Shown one piece after another: positions 31,939 through 40,206 of a stretch of DNA of 64,000 nucleotides (the stretch's first letter is position 1; every line of letters starts with the position of its first letter). The position numbers were made by a program, and so were the translations under genes. Source of the stretch: a virus. Under the pieces are notes generated by a model, which was not told the DNA's origin, did not search any database, and saw only the letters and a program-made list of their open reading frames with translations. The stretch lies in the IMG/VR virus record IMGVR_UViG_3300028895_000881, positions 19,069-83,068 of that record. One strand, 5' to 3'.

Positions 31939-32601
31939 TCAAAGCTCCATCGGGGCCCACTGGGAGCCTTTGGACAGGTTTACGGGAGCAGGCAGACACT
32001 GATGGTTTTCAGGGGCGAACGCCTTCTGGGGAGTCAGGGGGTCGGTCCAGTCAAAAGAGCTGAGAGGACGAATGTGGTCGATGTGCCACTCGGCACGGGG
32101 CCCAGGACATGGGCCGAGATGGTCCAGGATCGCTTGATAGTCGATCCCGTACTCGTCAGCCGTTTTTACTTTGCCGCCAGGGACATACACGTAAAAAGCG
32201 TGATGCAGCCGGGACCGGAGCCTTTGTTGCAAAGCAAAGGTTTCGTCTTCGGCACGACGTTTGTTGACGTACTTGCGTTGACAACGACGCCACGCATCTC
32301 GACCGTGGTCGGTCGCAAGATACCGGTCAAACGCCCTTTTGGTAGCGGCGTCCCCTTCGGGGGTTTTCCGGTATCTTTGGCGATAAGCCGCCAGCTTGGT
32401 TTTCCCTTGGGGACTACTCTCCCATTTTTTCCGTGAAAGTGCTTGGCACTGCACACAGGGACCCGTTCGGTTTTTCCCCCGATACCGCCAAGATTGGTTT
32501 GACCCCGGCTCTGACTCATGGCCACGACGACAGAGCGCTCCGAGCACATGCTTGGTTGCGTCAGGCTCGAAAACTCCGGTTTTTGATCGGAACGGGGACA
32601 T
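31939..32601 (-). CDS. HNH homing endonuclease
   Basis: A 220-aa protein ending in an HNH nuclease domain: EWHIDHIRPLSSF (H173, D175, H176) and PENHQCLPAPVNLSKGSQ (N199, H200, N208). The N-terminal part has a possible zinc site (C24, H28, C49, C52) and a basic, helix-rich middle, likely for DNA binding. HNH enzymes of this type nick or cut DNA and spread as free-standing homing genes in phages. It starts by TGATG overlap with the gene upstream and ends three bases before the 1899-aa gene, so it inserted neatly between structural genes. It is small and basic, unlike its neighbours. Confidence 0.88.
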   Translation of the reverse strand: MSPFRSKTGVFEPDATKHVLGALCRRGHESEPGSNQSWRYRGKNRTGPCVQCQALSRKKWESSPQGKTKLAAYRQRYRKTPEGDAATKRAFDRYLATDHGRDAWRRCQRKYVNKRRAEDETFALQQRLRSRLHHAFYVYVPGGKVKTADEYGIDYQAILDHLGPCPGPRAEWHIDHIRPLSSFDWTDPLTPQKAFAPENHQCLPAPVNLSKGSQWAPMEL

Positions 32602-33389
32602 CAGAAAAGAAGACCGTAGTGGGCCAGGTAGTACTTGAAATCCGGATTCGTATTTTTGAACGCCAACCGGATCAACAGCCCTGGATTACAGAAGGCGATG
32701 GGAATAAGACGCCCAACGGGGAAAAAATTTGCACCGTCATTGATGGAGATGAAAACCTCGAAATCCGAAGGTTCTTGGTCCACTTCCAATGCCTGACGGA
32801 CTGCTGGAGTGTTGAGTCCCGCAGTGGCGCCAAAACTTGAACGGACATCGTTAGTGGTGGAAAAGCGATACACGTACCAGTAGACCGCAAATTCCATCGC
32901 CCCCACGCCCCCCGTGAGAGGGCCCACGTCGATGGTGTCGGTCACGAGGACGCCCGGACGCTCGAGCCCGAAACCGGGGGCGTCGTTTTGAGGGAGCACT
33001 GCCACCGAGTTTGCCGCGTTTCCAGTCGGCAGTGGGCCAGCGGTCCCACGGCCGAACTGGAATCGTGAAATGTGGGAGGCCGTGATGGGCGAGCCTTCGT
33101 TCAAAACCCCGGCCGGATCGAGATCGTCCATGTCCGCGCCCTCGATGAGAGGGTTGAACAGGATGTTCTCGTACTGAGGGAACTGGACCAGCAACCCTGC
33201 GAAGTTCCGGGCCACGACCGAGTTCGGAGCTCCGCTCGGGAGAATGAAGCTGTTCGGCTCGACGGCGACTTTGACCCCTTCCGCGATGGGGACCATGTAC
33301 TGGCCGTTCCGCGCAACGGGGGTTCCGTTGGGCGGATTCTTCTCCAACTGGATGATCTCGTTGGATTCGAGTGTGGCGACGATGCGCAT
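32601..33389 (-). CDS. Virion-associated hypothetical protein
   Basis: A 262-aa protein of unknown fold beginning MRIVATLESNEIIQLE. It is hydrophobic and strand-rich, with a YWYVYRFSTTNDVR segment near residues 170-183 and a C-terminal FKYYLAHYGLLF. AGGA lies about 7 bases before the ATG, and GCTTATAG is 25 bases upstream, directly after a terminator hairpin. It therefore probably heads its own transcription unit (this gene, HNH, 1899-aa protein, SAP-like, membrane protein). No membrane helix or enzyme motif is evident; a structural role follows from its neighbours. Confidence 0.68.
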   Translation of the reverse strand: MRIVATLESNEIIQLEKNPPNGTPVARNGQYMVPIAEGVKVAVEPNSFILPSGAPNSVVARNFAGLLVQFPQYENILFNPLIEGADMDDLDPAGVLNEGSPITASHISRFQFGRGTAGPLPTGNAANSVAVLPQNDAPGFGLERPGVLVTDTIDVGPLTGGVGAMEFAVYWYVYRFSTTNDVRSSFGATAGLNTPAVRQALEVDQEPSDFEVFISINDGANFFPVGRLIPIAFCNPGLLIRLAFKNTNPDFKYYLAHYGLLF

Positions 33390-33413
33390 CGAGCGTTCCT
33401 GTATGGGGCCGAC

Positions 33414-33421
33414 CTATAAGC
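33414..33421 (-). promoter_or_regulatory. GCTTATAG element, likely promoter
   Basis: On the minus strand GCTTATAG lies 25 bases before the ATG of the 262-aa protein gene and three bases after the T-run of a terminator hairpin. Leader length and Shine-Dalgarno placement fit a -10 element. It is the best-placed of the recurrent GC[C/T]TATAG sites. Confidence 0.5.
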
Positions 33422-33423
33422 TG

Positions 33424-33444
33424 AAAAATGGCCGTTTCTACGGC
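33424..33444 (-). terminator. Hairpin terminator after 1175-aa gene
   Basis: GCCGT (33431-33435), loop TTCT, ACGGC (33440-33444), overlapping the stop codon of the upstream structural gene. On the minus strand the stem is followed by CATTTTTC, giving a T5 tract. The stem is short but its layout fits an intrinsic terminator, immediately followed by a promoter-like element. Confidence 0.6.
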
Positions 33445-36400
33445 AGCAGCGGGAGGTTGAAAGTGCCCAGATCCTTCTCCAGCACGACAGAAACGTGGTG
33501 GAAATTGAGGTCGAAAATGCCGGGATTGGCTGTTGCCGTACGACGAGCTCCTCCGCACACGAACATGCCCGTTCCGCTCGGAGTCGGGAGCAGGTCACCC
33601 TGCGTCACGTTGATGCTGTCGATGAGGTTCTTGTTCTGGTCGAAGACCCCCATTTTCACGATGTTGGAAAAGGGACCATTCTGAGGACCATACGGCTGAA
33701 CCTCGATCACGAAATAGTAGGCTTCGGAGACCAAGTTCACCGGGTTCGACGAAGCCGGGGTGGTCACCACGTTCTCGACTCCCGAAAGACCCCTCGTCCA
33801 GTAGCGCCAGTTCGGCCCTGCGGCGTTGTCAAGCTGGAACCCCACCACCGTGTACCGGAGCGGCAGACCCGGCTCAGCACCGCCCAGAGGGCCCTGAGTG
33901 ATGAAGTCCACGGTGGGGGCGAAGGGCGCTCCACCCTCATCTTGCACAAGCCCGACAAACGCTTTTCCGCTTTGCGTCGTCACCCGGTACTCCGTCGAAA
34001 TCTTGGCGACGAAGCGCAAGTTGTCCCGCATGTGGAACTGACCGTCACCAGCAGGGATGCCGCCCGGTGTGGTGATCCACCCTTGCCAGTCAACACCGGC
34101 ACCACCGTCGGTGCTCATCGGGATGGAAGGTCCGAACGGCGTGATGGTGAACCAGTTACCCGGTTTGGAGCCACGCGGGTCACCGAGCGGAACCTGGTAG
34201 TCCAGGTTCATCAGCAGACCCTCTTCGTCGTAGTAGTTTCGGAACGGGTCGACCAGGTTCACATCGCCGATGGGGTACAGCAACTTGGACGGCGTGATGC
34301 GTCCATAGGCACGATCCTGGAACCCAAAGTCAGGGAGGCGCCGGATCGTCATCGACCCGTCGATCTCAGGCCGCATCCGAGCGCCCTCAAAACGAAGAGT
34401 ATCGGCTCGAGTCGAACTACCGTAGTAGGTGTCCGATGGCGCAAAGTTCGAGACGAACGGGATCGAGAAGGACTCGCGACGGAACACCACTTCACGACGC
34501 AAGACCACAAAGCGAGACTGCGCACCCGGGAACAACGAAGGGTCCGGGTTCACAGAGTTGGCCTTGGCCGAAATGCCGCCCAGAGCAGTCCCAGCCCCAC
34601 CACCAGGAAGGACAACAGGAACTTTCGTCGTGTAGCCCCAAAGCCCAAGCGCCGCGCTTTGGCCAGAACCCGTCTGGATGGTGATGACACCCGTCTCCGG
34701 CCCATCCCAAACACGATCGAGGACGATGTCTACGTTGCCTGTCAGGGCCGAGACGCCGATGTACGGGTTGGTCGGAACGAAGGTCGTGTTGACCAGATCG
34801 ATTTTGGCCGAAACCTCTTCGCTATAGGCGTCGTGGTCCTTGAGACCGTCCGCGTCGTGCGTCGTGACGCGCAGGCCCGTTCCGAGTTGCGAGTCCTCCA
34901 TCGAGTACGGCACGCAGGCCGCAAACAGGACAACTTCGCCACGCGGGTTGTTGCCGGTCAGACCCGTGATGCCGTTCGGGATCACGTCACTCGGTGCGAG
35001 CGGAACGTTGGCTCGAGACTGCGGAGGCGGATGACTCAAGCGCACCACACCAGACGAGTAGTCGATGTCGACGTACTGCTTCTCGTTGATCGAACCGTCA
35101 ATCACGAGCTCGCGGCCCGTGATGGGACGGTCGAAATCCGGAATCGTCTGCGTCGGGTCGAGAGGGCTCTCCTTGGCCGGGAAAAGCACCATGCGGAACC
35201 CGAGATCCATCATGTTGCCGGGGTTCTCGATGTTGCGGATGGGGCCCCCAGCCGCGACAGAGCGCGTATCGAAAATGGCGCGGTCAGGGCGACCCGGGCC
35301 CGAACCCGGCGGCGGTGCGGGCTGGCCACCCGTCAGCAGCGGATCGGCGATCTGTTTCTCGAAACGCCCGACCCACTGAGGATCGATGAGCGTCTTGAGG
35401 CGAGAGGACTCGACGTTGTCGAGGTTGAACTCGTTTTGCCACAAAGACGAGATCGACTGATGCAGGTTGAACAGCAACCCCACCTCTTGACCGGCAAATA
35501 TGTTGCTGACGAAAGGACCAGGGCCCCAGTAAGTGAGACCCGTCTGCGGGTCGGTCTCGGGCACCCGGTTGAGCAAAAGACGGTCGGGACCCACCAAAAG
35601 GTCCACCATGTCGAACCACCCGAAACAACTTTCGATCGTGCCGAAAGACAGCCCCGGGAGATCGTCATCACGCTGGGTGACCGACACATTGACGATGGGA
35701 TATTCGGAGGTGAAGAGCCCCGTCGTGTACGTGGTGGGGTCCGTGATGTCGATGATCCACTGGCCCACCGAAGACCCGAGCGCGAAAGCACTCTCCACCG
35801 TGCCTGCCGCTTCTCGTACGGGGTTGGGGACAGGCAGGCGTACACGGCCGCCATAGGCAGCGGGAGCCCCTCCAACAACGAAAGAACCTCCTCGAGAACT
35901 TGTGAACCCACCTTGCAACCAGGTGCCGTCTCCAGGAGTGCCACCGTCATACGGTGGGAAATTGTCGCCGCCCGCAGCGCGCTCGGGAGAAATGACCACG
36001 AAGGTCTGCTCGCGTCCCGAGGTGGACATCCCGTCGTTACCGCCCGCCGCACCAGATTGCGGAATCGCCTGGAGGCGCGTGACGTAGGGACGAAGCAAGG
36101 TGATGGCACGGATGCTCAGCGTAGGAGCACCCGAAACATCGAAGTAGTCCTGCAATCGCTTGTCAGGGTGGAGCTCGATGCGAAAGGGCAGACCGATGCC
36201 CACCAAAGGAATCGCCGACACACGGAAGAGCTCAAAACGAGCCGTGTCTGCGTTGAGGTCCAACGCGGGCATCGGCGTACGCCCCGCAGGGATGCTGCCC
36301 GGGTTGAAACCATCGTCCGTGATGACCACGTACAAGCCACCGTTAGGCTCAGCCGGGTCGCCAATAGTCCAGCCGCCGCCTCCTCCAGGACCGTAGGCAC

Positions 36401-36965
36401 TGAGCAAGTTGCCGGAGTACGGCTGCATCACGTTCGGGTTGCCGTCAGGGCGCACGTCCATGATGAGAAGGTCGCCGCCGTTGGGGCCAGCACCCAACGA
36501 GACCTGCCACGTCCAGTCCATGAACGGAGATTTGAGAGTCGGTCCGATGACCTCGAAACCGATGGGGTGCCCCACCAAACTCGGGCCCTTCTTGCCGAAG
36601 GTGTTCGTGCGCCAGTTGTAAGGCACGAAGTTGATCTCCGGAGCGCCGCGATACCCGAGTTTGCTGATCTTGCTCCGGATGGGAACGGGAGGCCCTTGAG
36701 GATCGACCCCGGCCACGGGCTCGCTGACCAGGTTTCCCGTGGGGTTGATGGTCGATCCCATCCCGAACTTGTACTGGGCCGCCCAAGACCCCGAGAACCC
36801 TTCGATGATCTTGGCCGCCGCCGACGCTCGGTTCGCGTTGACGGTTGCGTCACGGTCAATGAGCTCCTGCCACGGCTCGAGCTCCGAACGTGTTTTGGCG
36901 TCGCGCTCAAACCCCTTGCGGAGCTTGTCGAGGAGTTCCTTATCCTGATCAGTAAAATCGGCCAT
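33438..36965 (-). CDS. Large virion structural protein
   Basis: A 1175-aa Gly/Pro/Asp-rich protein with no enzymatic motif. The first ~75 residues form charged helices (KELLDKLRKGFERD; RASAAAKIIEGFSG), then a long beta-rich body. AAGGA sits eight bases before the ATG. The gene is ten bases from the 1075-aa gene upstream, in a run of similar-sized structural genes. Its composition and position fit a tail fibre or baseplate-attached appendage protein. No signal peptide or collagen-like repeat is seen. The family is not recognised. Confidence 0.72.
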   Translation of the reverse strand: MADFTDQDKELLDKLRKGFERDAKTRSELEPWQELIDRDATVNANRASAAAKIIEGFSGSWAAQYKFGMGSTINPTGNLVSEPVAGVDPQGPPVPIRSKISKLGYRGAPEINFVPYNWRTNTFGKKGPSLVGHPIGFEVIGPTLKSPFMDWTWQVSLGAGPNGGDLLIMDVRPDGNPNVMQPYSGNLLSAYGPGGGGGWTIGDPAEPNGGLYVVITDDGFNPGSIPAGRTPMPALDLNADTARFELFRVSAIPLVGIGLPFRIELHPDKRLQDYFDVSGAPTLSIRAITLLRPYVTRLQAIPQSGAAGGNDGMSTSGREQTFVVISPERAAGGDNFPPYDGGTPGDGTWLQGGFTSSRGGSFVVGGAPAAYGGRVRLPVPNPVREAAGTVESAFALGSSVGQWIIDITDPTTYTTGLFTSEYPIVNVSVTQRDDDLPGLSFGTIESCFGWFDMVDLLVGPDRLLLNRVPETDPQTGLTYWGPGPFVSNIFAGQEVGLLFNLHQSISSLWQNEFNLDNVESSRLKTLIDPQWVGRFEKQIADPLLTGGQPAPPPGSGPGRPDRAIFDTRSVAAGGPIRNIENPGNMMDLGFRMVLFPAKESPLDPTQTIPDFDRPITGRELVIDGSINEKQYVDIDYSSGVVRLSHPPPQSRANVPLAPSDVIPNGITGLTGNNPRGEVVLFAACVPYSMEDSQLGTGLRVTTHDADGLKDHDAYSEEVSAKIDLVNTTFVPTNPYIGVSALTGNVDIVLDRVWDGPETGVITIQTGSGQSAALGLWGYTTKVPVVLPGGGAGTALGGISAKANSVNPDPSLFPGAQSRFVVLRREVVFRRESFSIPFVSNFAPSDTYYGSSTRADTLRFEGARMRPEIDGSMTIRRLPDFGFQDRAYGRITPSKLLYPIGDVNLVDPFRNYYDEEGLLMNLDYQVPLGDPRGSKPGNWFTITPFGPSIPMSTDGGAGVDWQGWITTPGGIPAGDGQFHMRDNLRFVAKISTEYRVTTQSGKAFVGLVQDEGGAPFAPTVDFITQGPLGGAEPGLPLRYTVVGFQLDNAAGPNWRYWTRGLSGVENVVTTPASSNPVNLVSEAYYFVIEVQPYGPQNGPFSNIVKMGVFDQNKNLIDSINVTQGDLLPTPSGTGMFVCGGARRTATANPGIFDLNFHHVSVVLEKDLGTFNLPLLP

Positions 36966-36975
36966 CGTTCATTCC

Positions 36976-39900
36976 TTACGGGAAGGGAGGCGGCCCGAAA
37001 GGAGTCGCATCGTTGGGGCCCAGACCCGTGCTGTGTCGAAGCACAGTCACACCGGTCAAAGCGCGGGGGACATCAGAGGTGGCGTTAGGACCTCCCTGAG
37101 TGAAGTTGAGGGCCTGGCCCTCCATGTTCGACCGAATCCGAGCGCGGAAGAACACCGGAGCCACTCCGATGAAGGCTCCCGAGTTCGCGAAGATGTTGAC
37201 AGCCGGACCCACGTTCACACGCACCTGACAGAACACAGTACCCGTCACGGCGTCACGCCCGTTGAAGGTCACGGTCGGGTCGATGATCTGACAACCAGCA
37301 CCGTCGAGCAGAGGGTCCTGCTTTGAGGGGCCGTCCATGTCCGCGCGGCCGATGTCCATCCACGTGGTCAAGCCAGGGATCTTGATCTCGAGCGCGATGC
37401 CCAAGCCACCGGGACCGGGAGGCAAGTACGCAAAATCTTCGAGCTCGAGGCCATCGATACGAAGCGTCAGGAAAGGCTGACCCACAACGGTGGGCTCAGG
37501 AGTCGCATCATTGCTGTAGGCCGCGTCGAAGATGCGGTAGTAGAAACGGTCGTTCCCAGCCGCAGGCGCCCCCGAGTAGTCGAACTGCGCCGAAGTGATG
37601 TCACCCGCTACCAGCGACGGCCGGAACCCGGTTGAGTAGTCGATCTGCGGGTAGATGACCATGCCGCTGAACGGCTGCGGGTTCATGACGCCATCCGTAG
37701 CCGGAGGGTCGCGATCAGGGAGTCCGCTGACCTGAAGTTCGTTTTGAACCAAACCGTCCGTTTGCAGGTCACGGACGTAGTAGTCGGCACGCAAAGAGGA
37801 GGCGCCTCCCAAGGTAGCGAAGGGCTCACTTGCGATACGCACCGGCAACTCGATGGGGCCCAGGGGTCCAAAAGGTAGACCCGGGCCCTCGAGGTTGCCG
37901 AGAAGAAGACCCGCGTTGAACGTGGGGTCGATGCCCGGCAGCGTCACCTCTGCGTACCGGTAGACCTCATCGTAGAAACGCTCTTCCACGTCTTTGCGAG
38001 AACTCTCGAGGCCCGCACGCGGAGGCGAGTCTCCCACACCGGTCTTGAAGTTGCCGTACGCCCCTGCGCCCACGAAAGAGGGCGAATGGGACGTGGTGTG
38101 CATGAGGAGCTGGTCCCCGGTAGGACTCGGGAACAAGAACGTCGTGCTCGTGACCGAAGCGTCCTGCTGACCTTGGGGTTTGCGAGCAAAGAGCCGTACT
38201 TGACCATCGAAGGTGAAGTGACACTGGGAGTCGTCACCCGCGAAAGAGATGGGAGTGTCGCCACCCAACAGGATGATGTCGGCCGAGCTGAGCACGGTCG
38301 GACCTGTCGCCAGATCGAACGGACCACTTACGGAATCCACGTCCGTGTACTGGAAATCGACGCGCTGGTACGTGGCGGTTCCCGTGTAGCCAACACCAGC
38401 TCCGTTGATGATGTTGAAATCAGCGGTTCCGATGCCCAGGTACAGGATGGCAGGGTCGCGGTGCCATAGGCCCGCAGTTTCCTCCGCCGGAGGCAAGCTG
38501 GGACCACCCAAGAGGTAGGTGGGAGAAAACAGACCCGCAGCGCCCCAAGCCAACGTGTTGATCTGCCAGTTGGTGCCAAGACCACTTCCGTTGGGGAGGA
38601 AGTACTGGATGCCCGAGACGAACATCGTCTCGTCCACCTCACTCGTGAACGTGTAGCTCAGAGCGTTGGTGAGCAGAGGGTCGTTGGTGTCGGTAAGAAC
38701 CGCCGAGCGGTGGAGATGGTAGGCCCCGGAAGTAACCGGCGGAGATACCGGATCAACCAGGTTGTCGACGCTCTCCGGGTTGATGTAGTTCGACATGTCT
38801 GCGCTCCACAGCTCATAGCCGAGCGACAAGTCGTCAGGCATGATGCCGTCTCGAGCGAAGGCTTCGAAGTCCCCTTCGCGGCGGAAGTGCAGCAGGATGT
38901 ACGAGCCGTTGTCGGGATCGCCGAACACGGAACGGTCGAACTGGTGACGGTAGCGAGCGACCTGGTACGTCCAGTAGTCCTTCGAGAAGTTCGCGTAGTC
39001 ACCGGCTTGCGTCAGATCCACGAGCGGATCGAGCGCAACAGCAGGTTTCGTGAAGTACCGAGGCTTCTGTACGTCAGGGGTGAACTTGAGCCCCGTGGCC
39101 GACGTGTAGTCATCGAGGTGTGGCAGGCGGTAGCCGAAGAAGTTGTTGTCGTTACCGCCACCCGTGGCCGCCGTGGTGCCGCCGAGAACCGGGATGCCCC
39201 CGGGCACGATGGGAACACCGGCCGCCGGGTCAGATCCCAGACGAACTTGTCCGGCACTGGGATCTGCACCGCCAGGGAGGGCTGCTCCCGTCTCACTGTC
39301 GATGCCCAGGTGGAGCTCCACCAGGTTGTACTGGCCCGTGGCGCGTCCCGGGAAAGCGTACACATCCGGGTCGCCTTCCGAAAAAATGCCGCCGGGATCG
39401 CCATCGCAATCCCCGTTGAGACCTTGGCCACACAGGATGGCCGCGATGACACGCTCGGTCAGGGGTTGCGCCAAGAACTCAGCGACACCTCCGGCTGCCG
39501 GCCAGTGAAACAGAGCGATGACCCCTCGGTCTGCCGGATACACGGCGCCAGAGATGACCACGTTCGTCGTGCCTACCCCCGCGTTGAGGGTTCGGGCAGT
39601 TTCCACGATGGGCACCGTGCGTGTGAAACCGCCGTGATGCGTGAAGCCAGGGCCACCGCCGGTGTAGCCCACGTCCGCGATGTTGAAAGTCGGGTCCGTG
39701 TCGGGGTCGTTACCCGGGATGGTGAAAACCACACCACCAGGGTTGTCGGCAAAAGCGGTCGAGAAGATGTTCTGTGTCTCGTACGGAGGGAAGAACCACT
39801 CGTTGTAGACCCAGAAGTCGTTGTTCGGGTTCGACGGGTCCGGGCTCGTCACATCACCGCGCGTGATGAACCCACCGTCACGCAGCTTGAGGACACCCCA

Positions 39901-40203
39901 GTCCGTGATGCCCGTGAAGGTCAACGCATTGGAGAAGTTACCGATCGTCGGAGGACGAGCCGGGATCAGACCCGCAAGCTCGTCCAGGTTCTCCTGCACG
40001 TTGTCACCCGTGTAAGCCCCGTTCGAAGTCGTCGTCGAGATCGCCGAGGCCGGGTGTGCGTCCTCGGGGTCGTTGATGTGCGCCTCGAGCCCCTTGTTCT
40101 GGCCCTCGATGACTTCGTCCGTGAACGAATTGGAGTCCACCGAGTCCTGGTTTGCGAGACCAGAACCCTTCAGGATGGTGCCGGGATCTACTTCACGAGG
40201 CAT
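36976..40203 (-). CDS. Large virion structural protein, fibre-like
   Basis: A 1075-aa protein. Its N-terminus has HINDPEDAHPASAIS (about 42-56) followed by GAYTGDNVQENLDEL (about 62-76), a pattern I associate with the base region of phage tail fibre and appendage proteins, where a short trimeric segment attaches to the baseplate. The rest is Gly/Asp/Pro-rich and strand-rich, with no recognisable enzyme. CAGGAG precedes the ATG at the right distance. It lies three bases from the 1143-aa gene upstream and forms a block with the neighbouring large proteins. Confidence 0.74.
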   Translation of the reverse strand: MPREVDPGTILKGSGLANQDSVDSNSFTDEVIEGQNKGLEAHINDPEDAHPASAISTTTSNGAYTGDNVQENLDELAGLIPARPPTIGNFSNALTFTGITDWGVLKLRDGGFITRGDVTSPDPSNPNNDFWVYNEWFFPPYETQNIFSTAFADNPGGVVFTIPGNDPDTDPTFNIADVGYTGGGPGFTHHGGFTRTVPIVETARTLNAGVGTTNVVISGAVYPADRGVIALFHWPAAGGVAEFLAQPLTERVIAAILCGQGLNGDCDGDPGGIFSEGDPDVYAFPGRATGQYNLVELHLGIDSETGAALPGGADPSAGQVRLGSDPAAGVPIVPGGIPVLGGTTAATGGGNDNNFFGYRLPHLDDYTSATGLKFTPDVQKPRYFTKPAVALDPLVDLTQAGDYANFSKDYWTYQVARYRHQFDRSVFGDPDNGSYILLHFRREGDFEAFARDGIMPDDLSLGYELWSADMSNYINPESVDNLVDPVSPPVTSGAYHLHRSAVLTDTNDPLLTNALSYTFTSEVDETMFVSGIQYFLPNGSGLGTNWQINTLAWGAAGLFSPTYLLGGPSLPPAEETAGLWHRDPAILYLGIGTADFNIINGAGVGYTGTATYQRVDFQYTDVDSVSGPFDLATGPTVLSSADIILLGGDTPISFAGDDSQCHFTFDGQVRLFARKPQGQQDASVTSTTFLFPSPTGDQLLMHTTSHSPSFVGAGAYGNFKTGVGDSPPRAGLESSRKDVEERFYDEVYRYAEVTLPGIDPTFNAGLLLGNLEGPGLPFGPLGPIELPVRIASEPFATLGGASSLRADYYVRDLQTDGLVQNELQVSGLPDRDPPATDGVMNPQPFSGMVIYPQIDYSTGFRPSLVAGDITSAQFDYSGAPAAGNDRFYYRIFDAAYSNDATPEPTVVGQPFLTLRIDGLELEDFAYLPPGPGGLGIALEIKIPGLTTWMDIGRADMDGPSKQDPLLDGAGCQIIDPTVTFNGRDAVTGTVFCQVRVNVGPAVNIFANSGAFIGVAPVFFRARIRSNMEGQALNFTQGGPNATSDVPRALTGVTVLRHSTGLGPNDATPFGPPPFP

Positions 40204-40206
40204 CGT

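Noticed and set aside
34822-34829. Exact GCCTATAG inside the 1175-aa gene
   Set aside because: It falls within coding sequence (Ala-Tyr-Ser codons) with no start codon or Shine-Dalgarno sequence suitably downstream, so I did not list it as a promoter.
33495-37088. 1197-codon plus-strand ORF
   Set aside because: It lies wholly opposite the 1175-aa structural gene and neighbours. Its Arg/His/Val-rich composition is typical of the antisense reading of high-GC genes, and it crosses a terminator and gene boundary.
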